A DNA stretch of 64,000 nucleotides from AC-38 sp033856025 (GCA_033856025.1 JAWVFQ010000004.1:124001-188000); one strand, 5' to 3'. Shown: positions 15,895 to 24,276, numbered from the stretch's first letter. A program made the numbers and translations. Notes: generated by a model not told the origin, from the letters alone.

Positions 15895-16929
15895 CTACTG
15901 GCCGGTCGCGCCGCCCGCGGCGTCGCCGGTCGAGGTTCCCGACCCGTCGCCGGACGAGCCGTCGCCCGGGGAGGCCCCCCCGCCGGACGAGGCGCCCGAC
16001 GATGCCGTGTCCGCGGACGAGGTCCCGCTTCCGGACGAGGTCCCGTCGGCGGAGGTGCCGGTCCCCGACCCGGACGTGTCGCCCGAAGTCGTATCGCCGG
16101 AGGTCGTGTCGGTGGACCCGTCCGCGGCCGTGGGGTCCTGGCTCTGCGTCAGGGCGGCCGAGAGCGGGTCCGGCGGGTTGTCCGCGCCGGGCAGCGGGAT
16201 CGCCCGCGACGGGTCGCCGAAGCGCCCGTCGCGCAGCGCGGCCACGGCCGCGGCCACGCCGCCGCCCGACTGGAGGTAGCTGATCTGCCCGGCCGGCGGC
16301 ATGACCATGCCCAGCGCGGCAGCGCCCTCCTGGATGCGCTCGCCGGACTCCAGCTGGGAGACCTGCGCGCGCAGCTCGCCGTTGGCGCGCTCCAGGGCGG
16401 AGGAGCGCTCCACGGCACTCCCGATGCCCGCGTTGAGCTTGAGCAGCGACACCTGCATCGCGACCAGGCCGATCAGCAGGAACGCCAGCACGCCGATCCA
16501 CACCCGGCCCCGGACCATCCGGTCCACGACCGAGCGGTCGGGCAGCGTCGAGGCGAAGGCGACGAGGCGCGGGCCGAGCGGCGCGACCTGCGGGCGCGGC
16601 AGCGCGATGGCCAGCCCGGCGGCCAGGCGCCCACCCGACGGCCCGGACACCCGCCGCGCGGTCCGCGGCGCGGCGCTACGGCGAACGGTCCGGGTGGCAT
16701 GCCGCGCGGTGGCGCGACCACTCGTGCGCGCCGACGCGCGCGGAGGCTTGGCCAGCCCGCCCTTGGCGCGCGGAACGCGTCCGGAGCCGGCCTTGCCCGA
16801 AGCGCCCCGCTTCGCGGACGAGCCCTTGCCCGAACCGGTCCGCTTGGCGGACGCGCCCCCGCCCGAAGCGGTGCGCTTCGCGGCGGCTCGCTTCTCCCGC
16901 CCGGCGGCGGTCGCGGCGGGCGGAGTCAT
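15895..16929 (-). CDS. ftsL: FtsL-like division protein with long low-complexity tails
   Basis: 344 residues, against about 90-130 for ordinary FtsL. The core is present: one membrane helix (WIGVLAFLLIGLVAMQVSLL, ~134-153), then a coiled coil (VERSSALERANGELRAQVSQLE, ~163-184 in fragments) with the E-RIQEGAAALGMVMP ending typical of FtsL/DivIC. The cytoplasmic N-terminus (~1-95) is Lys/Arg/Gly/Ser/Ala-rich with repeated KRTxSG-like units. The outer C-terminus (~240-344) is a Ser/Gly/Thr/Asp-only acidic tail. Position between rsmH and ftsI decides the call. ATGA overlap with rsmH. Family role: a scaffold with FtsB/FtsQ that activates FtsWI. Confidence 0.85.
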   Translation of the reverse strand: MTPPAATAAGREKRAAAKRTASGGGASAKRTGSGKGSSAKRGASGKAGSGRVPRAKGGLAKPPRASARTSGRATARHATRTVRRSAAPRTARRVSGPSGGRLAAGLAIALPRPQVAPLGPRLVAFASTLPDRSVVDRMVRGRVWIGVLAFLLIGLVAMQVSLLKLNAGIGSAVERSSALERANGELRAQVSQLESGERIQEGAAALGMVMPPAGQISYLQSGGGVAAAVAALRDGRFGDPSRAIPLPGADNPPDPLSAALTQSQDPTAADGSTDTTSGDTTSGDTSGSGTGTSADGTSSGSGTSSADTASSGASSGGGASPGDGSSGDGSGTSTGDAAGGATGQ

Positions 16930-17873
16930 GCCCCCACCTCGCGGAGCTTGCGCGCCGCCCGCAGGCGGGCGGACTTCGAGCGCGGGTTGTTCGCGATCTC
17001 GCCGGCCGTGGGCACGACGGAGCGCCGCGTCACCAGCTCGCCCTCGGGCTCGCGCCCGCATACGCACACGGGGAACTCGGGCGGGCACACGCACCCGCGC
17101 GCCCGGTCGGCCAGGAAGCGCTTGACGCGCCGGTCCTCCAGCGAGTGGAAGGAGATGGCGCCGATCCGCCCGCCCTCGCGCAGGACGGCCCAGGCCAGCG
17201 GCAGCGCGCGGTCGAGCTGGTCGAGCTCGTCGTTGACGGCGATGCGGATGGCCTGGAAGGTCCGCTTGGCCGGATGGCCCCCGGCGAACTGCGCCGGGAC
17301 CGGCACGGCGGACTTCACGGCGTCGACGAGCTCCTGCGTGGTCTCCAGCGGCGCCTCGCCACGGCGGCGCGCGATGGCGCGCGCGATGCGCGGCGCGTAG
17401 CGCTCCTCGCCGTACTCGCGCAGGACGCGCGCGAGGCGGCGCTCGTCCCAGGTGTTGACGACCTCGGCGGCCGTGAGCTCCTGCGACGGGTCCATCCGCA
17501 TGTCCAGCGGCGCGTCGTAGGAATAGGAGAAACCGCGGTCGCGCGTGTCGACCTGCAGCGAGGACATCCCCAGGTCCAGCGTGACCATGTCGGCGCGCAC
17601 GCCCTCGTCGCGCAGCAGCTCCAGCCCCTCGGCGAACGGCGCGCGGATGAACCGGGTCTCGCACGCGACCTCGGCGGCCAGCTCGGCGAAGCGCTCCTGC
17701 GCCACGGGGTCGCGGTCGATCCCGATCAGCGTCCCCGCCGGGCCCACGCGCTCGGCGAGCAGGCGGGCGTGTCCACCGCCGCCGACCGTGGCGTCGACGG
17801 CGACCTGCCCGGGCCGCGGCTGGAGCAGGTCGATCAGCTCCCCCGCCAGCACCGGGACGTGGATCGCGCTCAT
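16926..17873 (-). CDS. rsmH: 16S rRNA (cytosine(1402)-N4)-methyltransferase RsmH
   Basis: 315 residues, standard for RsmH (MraW). It starts HVPVLAGELIDLLQP with the SAM-binding motif VDATVGGGGHARLL, and has LDLGMSSLQVD, RGFSYSYDAPLDMRMD, and AISFHSLEDRRVKRFL near residue 240, all diagnostic. It methylates N4 of C1402 in the ribosomal P site. The chosen ATG at 17873 lies 2 bases past the mraZ stop. An in-frame ATG at 17891 would add six residues and overlap mraZ. The C-terminal KSARLRAARKL motif is conserved. Confidence 0.95.
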   Translation of the reverse strand: MSAIHVPVLAGELIDLLQPRPGQVAVDATVGGGGHARLLAERVGPAGTLIGIDRDPVAQERFAELAAEVACETRFIRAPFAEGLELLRDEGVRADMVTLDLGMSSLQVDTRDRGFSYSYDAPLDMRMDPSQELTAAEVVNTWDERRLARVLREYGEERYAPRIARAIARRRGEAPLETTQELVDAVKSAVPVPAQFAGGHPAKRTFQAIRIAVNDELDQLDRALPLAWAVLREGGRIGAISFHSLEDRRVKRFLADRARGCVCPPEFPVCVCGREPEGELVTRRSVVPTAGEIANNPRSKSARLRAARKLREVGA

Positions 17874-17874
17874 G

Positions 17875-18309
17875 TCAAGGAGAAGTGTCAAGGCTCGCCG
17901 TGATGTCGGTGATGCGGCCGGTCAGGCCGTCGTTGTAGTCGCGCCAGGCGTCGCGGTCCCAGACCTCGAGGCACTCCCCGGCGCCGGTGACCACGACGTC
18001 GCGGTCCAGCGCGGCGTGCTCGATCAGGAAGGCGGGGACCATCACGCGGCCGGCCGAGTCCAGCTCGGTGTCGTGGGCGTTGGCGGAGAAGAAGCGGCGC
18101 AGCTCGCGGGCTTGCGGCGACGCGGGGTTGCGTCCGGCCAGCGCGGCCTGGACCTGAGCGTCATAGGCGCCCGGCGTCCACAGCGAGACGTTGCGCTCGA
18201 TCCCCTTGGCGAGGACCACTCCGTCGGAGAGGGCGGCGCGGAAGCGCGAGGGAACCGTGAGACGGTTCTTGGCGTCGAGGGTGAAGTCGAAGGTGCCGCG
18301 GAAAGCCAC
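17875..18309 (-). CDS. mraZ: Transcriptional regulator MraZ
   Basis: 144 residues, the family's usual length. Two SpoVT/AbrB-type MraZ repeats are visible: GTFDFTLDAKNRLTVPSRFR at the start and DTELDSAGRVMVPAFLIEHA at ~80-100, each carrying the D-x-x-x-R signature. MraZ binds tandem TGGGN boxes upstream of its own operon and controls division/cell-wall genes. GTG start at 18309 with AGGGAC six bases upstream. First gene of the division cluster. Confidence 0.95.
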   Translation of the reverse strand: MAFRGTFDFTLDAKNRLTVPSRFRAALSDGVVLAKGIERNVSLWTPGAYDAQVQAALAGRNPASPQARELRRFFSANAHDTELDSAGRVMVPAFLIEHAALDRDVVVTGAGECLEVWDRDAWRDYNDGLTGRITDITASLDTSP

Positions 18310-18399
18310 TGTCGTCCCTGGTGGCGGGGGGGCTTCGAGGACCGAGGTGGCGGAGTGGGAGGAGCCCCGCCACCCCGGTCCAAGACGCTTGCCGAGGGG

Positions 18400-18452
18400 A
18401 ACTTATCCCACTTTCCCCCACTCTGCAACCCTTTCTTCGTCATTTGTCCCAC
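18400..18452 (-). promoter_or_regulatory. MraZ-box operator and candidate promoter of the division operon
   Basis: On the minus strand three GTGGG(A/G) boxes occur at 18406-18411, 18416-18421 (10-base spacing, one helical turn) and 18447-18452. The first two lie inside a possible 17-base spacer between TTGCAG (18423-18428) and TAAGTT (18400-18405). This arrangement fits MraZ autorepression. The rest of the 18310-18558 gap shows a G-run leader on the minus strand and the ribosome site of the plus-strand lipoprotein. Confidence 0.65.
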
Positions 18453-18545
18453 AGAGCTTTAGCGGCCCTCCACCAAGCGCCCCGCCGTGGGCGCCGCCGG
18501 AGCAGCCCAGCCCGTACCATCACGCGCCTCCCCGCTCCCCCCATC

Positions 18546-18551
18546 AGGAGG
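18546..18551 (+). promoter_or_regulatory. Shine-Dalgarno deciding a TTG start
   Basis: AGGAGG-like sequence (CAGGAGGC) lies 7-8 bases before TTG at 18559. The TTG places the lipoprotein signal peptide at the extreme N-terminus, so it is preferred over the in-frame start at 18487. Confidence 0.6.
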
Positions 18552-18558
18552 CTCCCCC

Positions 18559-20106
18559 TTGCACCGCTCATCCCTGCGACCCCCGGCGGTCGTCGCCCTT
18601 CTCGTAGCGCTCATCGCGCTTGTCGCCGCGGGTTGCGGCGGCGGCGGCGGTGGCGGCAACGAGAGCGCCGACCCGGCCAAGATCGCGCCGAAGAACACGC
18701 TCGTCTGGGTGACCGGCCAGGTGCGGCCGGAGGGCGGACGGAAGACGGCGGTGGAGTCGATCGCCAAGAAGGTGCTCGGCGTGTCCGACCCGGGCGCGCG
18801 CATCGCGCAGCTGCTGGACAAGTCCATCCGCGACTCGGGCACCAAGGCGAGCTTCAAGGACGACATCGAGCCGTGGCTGGGTAGGCGCGCCGGCGTGGCC
18901 GTGACGACGCTGGGCGCCGGCGGGAGCTCCCAGGCCGCCCTGATCGTCGCCGCCAAGGACACCGGCAAGGCGAAGCAGGCGCTGCCCAAGCTGGCCGCGG
19001 AGAACGGCCGCAAGGCGACGGAGCGCGACTACCAGGGCACGAAGTACTGGGTGAGCCCGAACGACAACTCGGTCGCGGGCGTCGTCAAGGACTACGTCGT
19101 GCTCGGCACCCTGCCCGCGTTCAAGGCCGTCGTCGACGCGTCCAAGGGCGCCAACCTCACGCAGAACTCGCAGTACAAGCCGGCCGGCAACGACAAGCTC
19201 GGGTCGGCGTGGATCGACACGAAGGCGATCGTCGGCGCGCTCGGCGCCTCGGGGCAGATCCCCGGCGGCGGCGCGGCGCTCCAGGGACTGATCGGGGCGG
19301 CCAACCAGCCGATCACGATGACCCTGGCGGCCGCGGCGCGCCAGCTCACCGTCGAGGCCATCTCCGGCGTCACGCGGCAGGCGCAATCGGGCAAGCCGAA
19401 CTCGCTGGTGCCCGACCTGCCCGGCGACGCGTGGCTGGCGGTCGGCCTGCCCAACCTGGGCCAGACGATCCGCCAGACGCTGGACCAGATCGGCAGCGGC
19501 GTGGGCGCCGGGCTGATCGAGACCGCGCAGCAGCAGATCCGCGCGGCGACCGGGCTCGACCTCAACCGCGACATCCTGGCCTCGCTCGGCGAGGTCGCGG
19601 TGTTCGGACAGGGCTCGAGCATCCTCACCGTGGGCGGCGGCGTCATGATCCAGACGCCCGACCCGGCGGCGGCACGGCGGCTGCTGTCGAAGATCGGTCC
19701 GCTGATCGCGCGCCAGTCGCGCGGCTCGGTCCGCGTGGGCCGCGCCAGCGTGGCGGGCGCCACGGGCCTGCGGTTCTCCACCGCGCGGATCCCCGGTGCG
19801 ATCAACGCCGTGCTCCGGGGCAACCGGATGGTGATCGCCTACACCGACGCCTCCACGCGCGCCGCGCTGGCCCCCCGCCAGACGCTGAGCAACGCGCCGT
19901 CGTTCCAGCAGGCCAGCCAGTCACTCGGCGGCGCCCAGCCGGCGCTCTACCTGGCGTTCGCGCCGCTGGCCAACCTGGTCTCGGCGACGGGCGGCGCCAA
20001 CGGAGCCAGGGCGCGCCAGTACCTCAGCGCCTTCACGACCCTCGCCGCGGGCTCGCGCGTCCAGGGCAACCAGCAGGTCGGGCGCTTCGTGCTGAGCCTG
20101 AAGTAG
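18559..20106 (+). CDS. Lipoprotein, DUF3352-like
   Basis: 515 residues. A lipoprotein signal peptide with a hydrophobic stretch (AVVALLVALIALVAAGC) and the lipobox Ala-Ala-Gly-Cys near residue 26 is followed by a Gly-rich spacer. The mature protein begins with APKNTLVWVTGQVRPEGG and contains long alanine-rich, mixed alpha/beta repeats (IAQLLDKSIRD, FKDDIEPWLGRRAGVAVTTL, LIVAAKDTGKAKQALPKL). This matches the DUF3352 proteins common in Thermoleophilia and other bacteria, whose function is unknown. A second half repeats the theme (DLNRDILASLGEVAVFG). It is divergent from mraZ and convergent with the next gene, so it appears to be a single-gene unit. Confidence 0.75.
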   Translation: MHRSSLRPPAVVALLVALIALVAAGCGGGGGGGNESADPAKIAPKNTLVWVTGQVRPEGGRKTAVESIAKKVLGVSDPGARIAQLLDKSIRDSGTKASFKDDIEPWLGRRAGVAVTTLGAGGSSQAALIVAAKDTGKAKQALPKLAAENGRKATERDYQGTKYWVSPNDNSVAGVVKDYVVLGTLPAFKAVVDASKGANLTQNSQYKPAGNDKLGSAWIDTKAIVGALGASGQIPGGGAALQGLIGAANQPITMTLAAAARQLTVEAISGVTRQAQSGKPNSLVPDLPGDAWLAVGLPNLGQTIRQTLDQIGSGVGAGLIETAQQQIRAATGLDLNRDILASLGEVAVFGQGSSILTVGGGVMIQTPDPAAARRLLSKIGPLIARQSRGSVRVGRASVAGATGLRFSTARIPGAINAVLRGNRMVIAYTDASTRAALAPRQTLSNAPSFQQASQSLGGAQPALYLAFAPLANLVSATGGANGARARQYLSAFTTLAAGSRVQGNQQVGRFVLSLK

Positions 20107-20118
20107 GGCTCGCAGCGG

Positions 20119-21198
20119 TCACCGGCCTGCCAGGCGCGACAGCGCGTCGGGCAGGCCGGCCAGATCGGTGGCCTCGACGTTTTGCGGCAGCCGCTCGAGC
20201 TGCGCGCGGCCGGCCGCGGGCACCGGGGACACGATCACGCCGGCCGTCGCGTCTCCGGACTCGATCGCGCCGGCCACCTGGGCCAGGGCGCGGTCGAAGA
20301 ACTCGGCCTTGGGCGTGCGTCGCCAGTCCTTGGCCTCCACGGCGATCCGCACCTCTCCCATCGTCGCGACGAAGTCGACCCCGTGCCGCTGGCGCTCGAC
20401 CTCGTCGGCCACCTGCCGCAGGGTGTCGCCGACCGCCGCCTCGAACCCGACGGCGGCGTCGCGGCGCAGCCTCTGCGCGAGCTCCGACCACGAGGCGGTC
20501 ACCATCCGAGCGCCCCGCGCGATCAGGTCGTCGGCCTGCTGCGCCACCGAGCCCGGACCGCAGTAGACGTACACGGGCACCTGGGGAAAGCGGCGCGCCA
20601 GGGCCTCGATCAATGCGCCCCCGGCGTTCAGGTCGGCGCCGCGCACCGCGTCGGTGATCACGGCCGTGGAGCTCGGGTCCTTGGCCACCTCGGCGATGCC
20701 CTCGTCCGTCGACGTCACCTGCACGACGTCGAAGCGGCGGCGCAGCTCGGCCGCCTCGAGCGTGTTCGACTCGGGCCGGTCGTCCACCCACACGACCCGC
20801 CGTACGACATGGCCGAGCGGACGTGTCTCGCGGAGCGCCGCGGACGGGTCGTCGGAGTCCCCGGGCTCGTCGGGCTCCGCGTCCGGCTCCGCCGTCCGAT
20901 CGAGCACGAAGCGCTGGACATTGTCGAGCTCCTGCCCGAAGCGCTCGGCGAATTCGGCTTCGACCGCGCCCACGCGGAGCTTTCGCAGCTGGTCGGCGAG
21001 GGGTATCGCGAGCAGGATCGCGACGAGGCCCAGCGAGTTCGAGCTGACCTCCCACCCGAACGGCGCGCCGACGTCGATGACGAGCAGGACGGCGCACGTG
21101 AGCGCCACGGCCGCGTAGAGCCCGCGCGCGACGCGGGGCGGGACCAGCGGGTCCGCGGCGGGGGTGTGGTCGTCCGGGGCCCGCGGTTGGTCGGCCAT
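20119..21198 (-). CDS. Membrane-anchored receiver-like / PD-(D/E)XK nuclease-like fusion protein
   Basis: 359 residues in three parts. Two adjacent membrane helices (~27-43 and ~53-69) are followed by a short helical/acidic linker. A receiver-like domain at ~131-240 starts VVRRVVWVDDRPESN (acidic pair D139-D140) and has ITDAVRG with D183 in the phospho-acceptor position, but the usual Thr and Lys switch residues are not evident. The C-terminal domain at ~245-345 has HGVDFVATM then VRIAVEAKDW: D275, E288 and K290 fit the D-(X)n-E-x-K active site of Mrr/restriction-endonuclease folds. The nucleolytic activity and target are inferred only. It is not obviously in an operon; tadC starts 48 bases away on the same strand, downstream. 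Could be a defence or stress effector. Confidence 0.7.
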   Translation of the reverse strand: MADQPRAPDDHTPAADPLVPPRVARGLYAAVALTCAVLLVIDVGAPFGWEVSSNSLGLVAILLAIPLADQLRKLRVGAVEAEFAERFGQELDNVQRFVLDRTAEPDAEPDEPGDSDDPSAALRETRPLGHVVRRVVWVDDRPESNTLEAAELRRRFDVVQVTSTDEGIAEVAKDPSSTAVITDAVRGADLNAGGALIEALARRFPQVPVYVYCGPGSVAQQADDLIARGARMVTASWSELAQRLRRDAAVGFEAAVGDTLRQVADEVERQRHGVDFVATMGEVRIAVEAKDWRRTPKAEFFDRALAQVAGAIESGDATAGVIVSPVPAAGRAQLERLPQNVEATDLAGLPDALSRLAGR

Positions 21199-21246
21199 GC
21201 CATGACAACGCGGCGGAACGGTGGGTCGTGACGGTGTCGAACGGGG

Positions 21247-22083
21247 TCAGCGCACGAACGAGGCGACCAGGGCGGCGGCGACGAGCAGCAGGACGCTGGG
21301 GACGAGCAGGAGGGCCACGACGAGCTGGATCTTCGGCGCGGCCTTGGCGGCGTGCTCGCGGATGCGCCTGGCCCGGGCGGCGCGAGCCTCGCCGGCCTGC
21401 GCGGCCAGGGTGCCGGAGAGCGGGGCGCCGTGGCGCTCGGCGCGGCGCAGCGCGGCGGTCAGCGTGGCCAGCGCCGGGGGCGGGCAGCGGCGCGCCAGGC
21501 GGTGAAGGGCCTCGTCGCGCGGGACGCCGAGGGCGAGCTCGTCGGCCGCCCGGCGCCATTCGCGCGCCAGCAGCCCGGTGTGGCGGCGGCCCACCTCCCC
21601 GAGCGCCCGAGCCGTGGGCAGCCCCGCCTCGACGGACACGCGCAGGAGGTCGAGGAGGTCCGGCAGCTCGGCCTCCATGGCCCGGCCGCGCCGGGCGGCC
21701 CGCCGGGCGAGGAGCGCGTCGGGCGCCAGGAAGCCCGCGACGGGAAGGGCCAGCGCGGCCAGGAGCGGCAGGCGGCCGGGCAGCGCGCCCGCCATCGGCG
21801 CGCCCGCTATGAGCGTCACCACCGCGACGCCGCCCTTGAGGGCCGTGACGTCCGCCGGCTCCAGCCCCAGCGGCCGCCCCGCCGCGTCGAGGCGCGCGTC
21901 GAGGTCGCGGCTCGGCAGCGGCGCTCCCACCCTGCGCCCGAACGCCGCCAGCGCCCGGACCGCGCGCTCACCCCGGCGCCGCGCACCGCGCCGCCGGGGC
22001 GCGGTCGCGACGTCGACCAGGCCGGCCGCGGCCGACGCCCCGGCCGCGGCCGCCAGGACCACCGCGAGGGTCACTTCGGCCAC
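21247..22083 (-). CDS. tadC: TadC-like type II secretion F-domain protein
   Basis: 278 residues, GTG start. One helix at the N-terminus, two central ones (~85-125) and a C-terminal pair end the protein (KIQLVVALLLVPSVLLLVAAALVASF). The cytoplasmic F domain carries ELPDLLDLLRVSVEAGLPTARAL near residue 140 and PLSGTLAAQAGEARAARARR, the pattern of T2SSF/TadC inner-membrane platform proteins. It should pair with TadB and the TadA ATPase to assemble Flp-type pili. A 72-base gap with a nested dyad separates it from tadB. Confidence 0.85.
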   Translation of the reverse strand: MAEVTLAVVLAAAAGASAAAGLVDVATAPRRRGARRRGERAVRALAAFGRRVGAPLPSRDLDARLDAAGRPLGLEPADVTALKGGVAVVTLIAGAPMAGALPGRLPLLAALALPVAGFLAPDALLARRAARRGRAMEAELPDLLDLLRVSVEAGLPTARALGEVGRRHTGLLAREWRRAADELALGVPRDEALHRLARRCPPPALATLTAALRRAERHGAPLSGTLAAQAGEARAARARRIREHAAKAAPKIQLVVALLLVPSVLLLVAAALVASFVR

Positions 22084-22103
22084 CGAGGGGCCGGACCGAA
22101 TCG

Positions 22104-22140
22104 CCTGCAGTTATGCACCGTATGGGTGCAGAAGTGCAGG
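22104..22140. promoter_or_regulatory. Nested inverted repeat between tadB and tadC
   Basis: Outer arms CCTGCA/TGCAGG and inner arms TGCACC/GGTGCA are arranged symmetrically, each separated by a 4-base internal loop, around a GTATG loop. It fills half of the only gap in the tadA-B-C run. Could be an operator, an mRNA-stabilising hairpin, or an attenuator lowering tadC expression. Confidence 0.5.
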
Positions 22141-22155
22141 TGATCCGTCTCGCGG

Positions 22156-23010
22156 TCAGTCACGGACGCGCGACATCCGGGAGATGAGCAGGAGCGCGGC
22201 GAGCTGGAACACCAATGCGCAGCCGGCGAGCCAGGCGGTGAGGGGTGAGGCTAGGAGCGACGCGAGGTAGCCGGGGCGCGCCAGCTCGGCGAGGACGGCG
22301 GTGCCGAGCGGCAGCGCGCAGACGAGCAGGCCGGTGAAGCGGGCCTGGGCGGTGGCGGTTCGGGCGTCGCGCTCCAGTCGCGAGGCGTCCTCCAGCGCCT
22401 CGGCCGTCCCGCGCAGCAGCGCGGCGAGGTCACCGCCGGCCTCGCGCTGGAGGAGGAGCGCCGCCACGATCGTCTCCCACGGCCCGGCCCCGGCCCGCGC
22501 GCGCAGGCGCTCGAGCGTCGCCTCGGTCGGCTCGCCGAGCGCGAGCGCGCGGGCGACCGCGCGAAGCTGCGCCCCGGCCGGGTCGGGCACGCCGCCGTCG
22601 CGCGCCACCGCGGCCAGGGCGCCGCGCAGGGAGTGGCCGCCGGCCAGCGCGTCGGCCAGCGCCCGCGCGGCCACGGGCGCATCGGCCGCGAGCGCCTCGC
22701 GCCAGCGGCGCCGCCGCGCCCGGACCACGGCCACCGCCGCCCACGGCCCGCCCGCCGCGAGCGCCATCCCGGCCCAGGGCCCGGCGACGATCCATCCCGC
22801 GCCGAGCAGGGCCGCCGCCGCGAGGAGCCCGAGCCGCCGGCGCTCCGGCCGCGTCGGCTCCCGCCCCTCCCCCGCCGCCCGGCGCAACGGCGCCACCAGG
22901 CGACCCGCCTCACGCACCACCACCGCACCCTCGACGGCCGCGATCAGGTCCCACGCCGCGAACACACCCACGGCGCCGGCAAGGCCCGCCAGGAGCACCG
23001 CGGCACTCAC
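22156..23010 (-). CDS. tadB: TadB-like type II secretion F-domain protein
   Basis: 284 residues from a GTG overlapping the ATPase stop as GTGA. Hydrophobic segments at ~2-22, ~66-100 and two at the C-terminus frame a T2SSF domain with APVAARALADALAGGHSLRGALAAVA near residue 115 and LLLQREAGGDLAALLRGTAEALED near 185; the second is the TadB counterpart of the F-domain helix-turn. Together with TadC it forms the inner-membrane platform of a tad pilus or secretion machine. Confidence 0.85.
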   Translation of the reverse strand: MSAAVLLAGLAGAVGVFAAWDLIAAVEGAVVVREAGRLVAPLRRAAGEGREPTRPERRRLGLLAAAALLGAGWIVAGPWAGMALAAGGPWAAVAVVRARRRRWREALAADAPVAARALADALAGGHSLRGALAAVARDGGVPDPAGAQLRAVARALALGEPTEATLERLRARAGAGPWETIVAALLLQREAGGDLAALLRGTAEALEDASRLERDARTATAQARFTGLLVCALPLGTAVLAELARPGYLASLLASPLTAWLAGCALVFQLAALLLISRMSRVRD

Positions 23011-24230
23011 GAAGCCCCACCCACGATCCCCTCGAAGGCCGTTCCCGGACCCGCCTCCTCCAGCCGCGCCAGCAGCCGCTCGCTCAAAGCGGCCCGCCAG
23101 CGCGGGCGGTCGTCGCGGTGGGAGTAGACCTCGCGGACCCCGACCCCGCCGGCCACGCGCACGACCTCGGCGACGCAGGTCACCCGCCGCCCGCCGTCGC
23201 GCAGGCGCGCCTGGTGGACGACCACGTCGATCGCATCGGCCACCTGCTCGCGCACCGCCGCGTGCGGGAGTCCGACGCCGGCCATCAGGGCCAGGGTCTC
23301 GACGCGCCGCACGGCCTCCTCGGGCGAGCCCGCGTGGACGGTGCACAGCGAGCCGTCGTGCCCCGTCGTCATCGCCGAGAGCATGTCCAGCGCCTCCGGT
23401 CCTCGGACCTCCCCCACGACGATCCGGTCCGGTCGCATCCGCAGCGCGTTGCGGACCAGGCCGCGGATCGTCACCTCGCCGCGCCCCTCCAGGTTGGCCG
23501 GCCGCGCCTCCAGGCGCACGACGTGAGGCTGGCGCAGCCGCAGCTCGGCCGCGTCCTCGATCGTCACCACGCGCTCGCCGGCCGGGATCCACTCCGACAG
23601 CGCGTTGAGCGTCGTCGTCTTCCCCGAGCCCGTGCCGCCGCTGACCAGGAGGTTCAGCCGCGCGCGCACGCAGCGGGCGAGGAAGTCGCGCAGCGCCGGA
23701 GCGAGGGTCCCGGCCGCGACCAGCTCGTCGCACGAGAACCCACGCCGCCGGAAACGGCGGATCGTCAGCACCGACCCGTCCAGCGCCAGCGGTCCGATCA
23801 CCACGTTGACGCGCGATCCGTCGGGCAGCCGTGCGTCCACCAGCGGGCACGCCTCGTCCACGCGCCGGCCCAGCGGAGCCAGGATCCGCTCGATCGCGTG
23901 GCGCAGCTCCTCCTCGGACGCGAACGCCACCTCGGCCGCCTCGAGCCGACCTCCTCGCTCGACCCACACCGACCCGGGACCGTTGACCATCACCTCGTCC
24001 ACGGAGGGGTCGCGCAGCAACGGCTCCAGCGGCCCGAGCCCGAACGACCGCTCGGCCACCGTGGCCACGAGCTCGGCCCGCGCCTCGGCGTCCAGCAACC
24101 CGCACTCGCGCTCGACGAGCTCCCCTATCCGAGCATGGAGGTCCCCACCCCCATCCCCCACCCCGGCCTCACGCAGCAGCCGCTCGCGCAGCGACCCCGC
24201 CAGCTCGTCCAGCGCCCGCGCCTGGTCCAT
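23007..24230 (-). CDS. tadA: CpaF/TadA secretion ATPase
   Basis: 407 residues. After a helical N-domain comes the family entry GLGPLEPLLRDPSVDEVMVNGP. The Walker A is LVSGGTGSGKTTTLNAL near residue 195, then the Asp box IEDAAELRL, the His-containing region and GEVRGPEALDMLSAMTTGHDGSLCTVHAGSP (Walker B and His box), all as in VirB11/TadA ATPases. Powers pilus assembly on the cytoplasmic side. First gene of the tadA-tadB-tadC run; no pilin, prepilin peptidase or secretin lies beside it. A CpaB-like gene sits 11 kb away at 35603. Confidence 0.93.
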   Translation of the reverse strand: MDQARALDELAGSLRERLLREAGVGDGGGDLHARIGELVERECGLLDAEARAELVATVAERSFGLGPLEPLLRDPSVDEVMVNGPGSVWVERGGRLEAAEVAFASEEELRHAIERILAPLGRRVDEACPLVDARLPDGSRVNVVIGPLALDGSVLTIRRFRRRGFSCDELVAAGTLAPALRDFLARCVRARLNLLVSGGTGSGKTTTLNALSEWIPAGERVVTIEDAAELRLRQPHVVRLEARPANLEGRGEVTIRGLVRNALRMRPDRIVVGEVRGPEALDMLSAMTTGHDGSLCTVHAGSPEEAVRRVETLALMAGVGLPHAAVREQVADAIDVVVHQARLRDGGRRVTCVAEVVRVAGGVGVREVYSHRDDRPRWRAALSERLLARLEEAGPGTAFEGIVGGAS

Positions 24231-24270
24231 GATCCAGGGAGCCCCCGCCCGACCCCGATTCGCCCCACGC

Positions 24271-24276
24271 CATACT
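24271..24276 (+). promoter_or_regulatory. Candidate -10 hexamer CATACT
   Basis: CATACT ends 7 bases before the GTG at 24284, in a 53-base divergent gap to tadA. Confidence 0.3.

Noticed and set aside
13984..17400. An uninterrupted plus-strand frame of over 1100 codons opposite ftsI-ftsL-rsmH
   Set aside because: It lies antisense to three conserved genes with all catalytic motifs, and its translation is low-complexity Arg/Ala/Gly/Asp. Long antisense frames are expected at this GC content.
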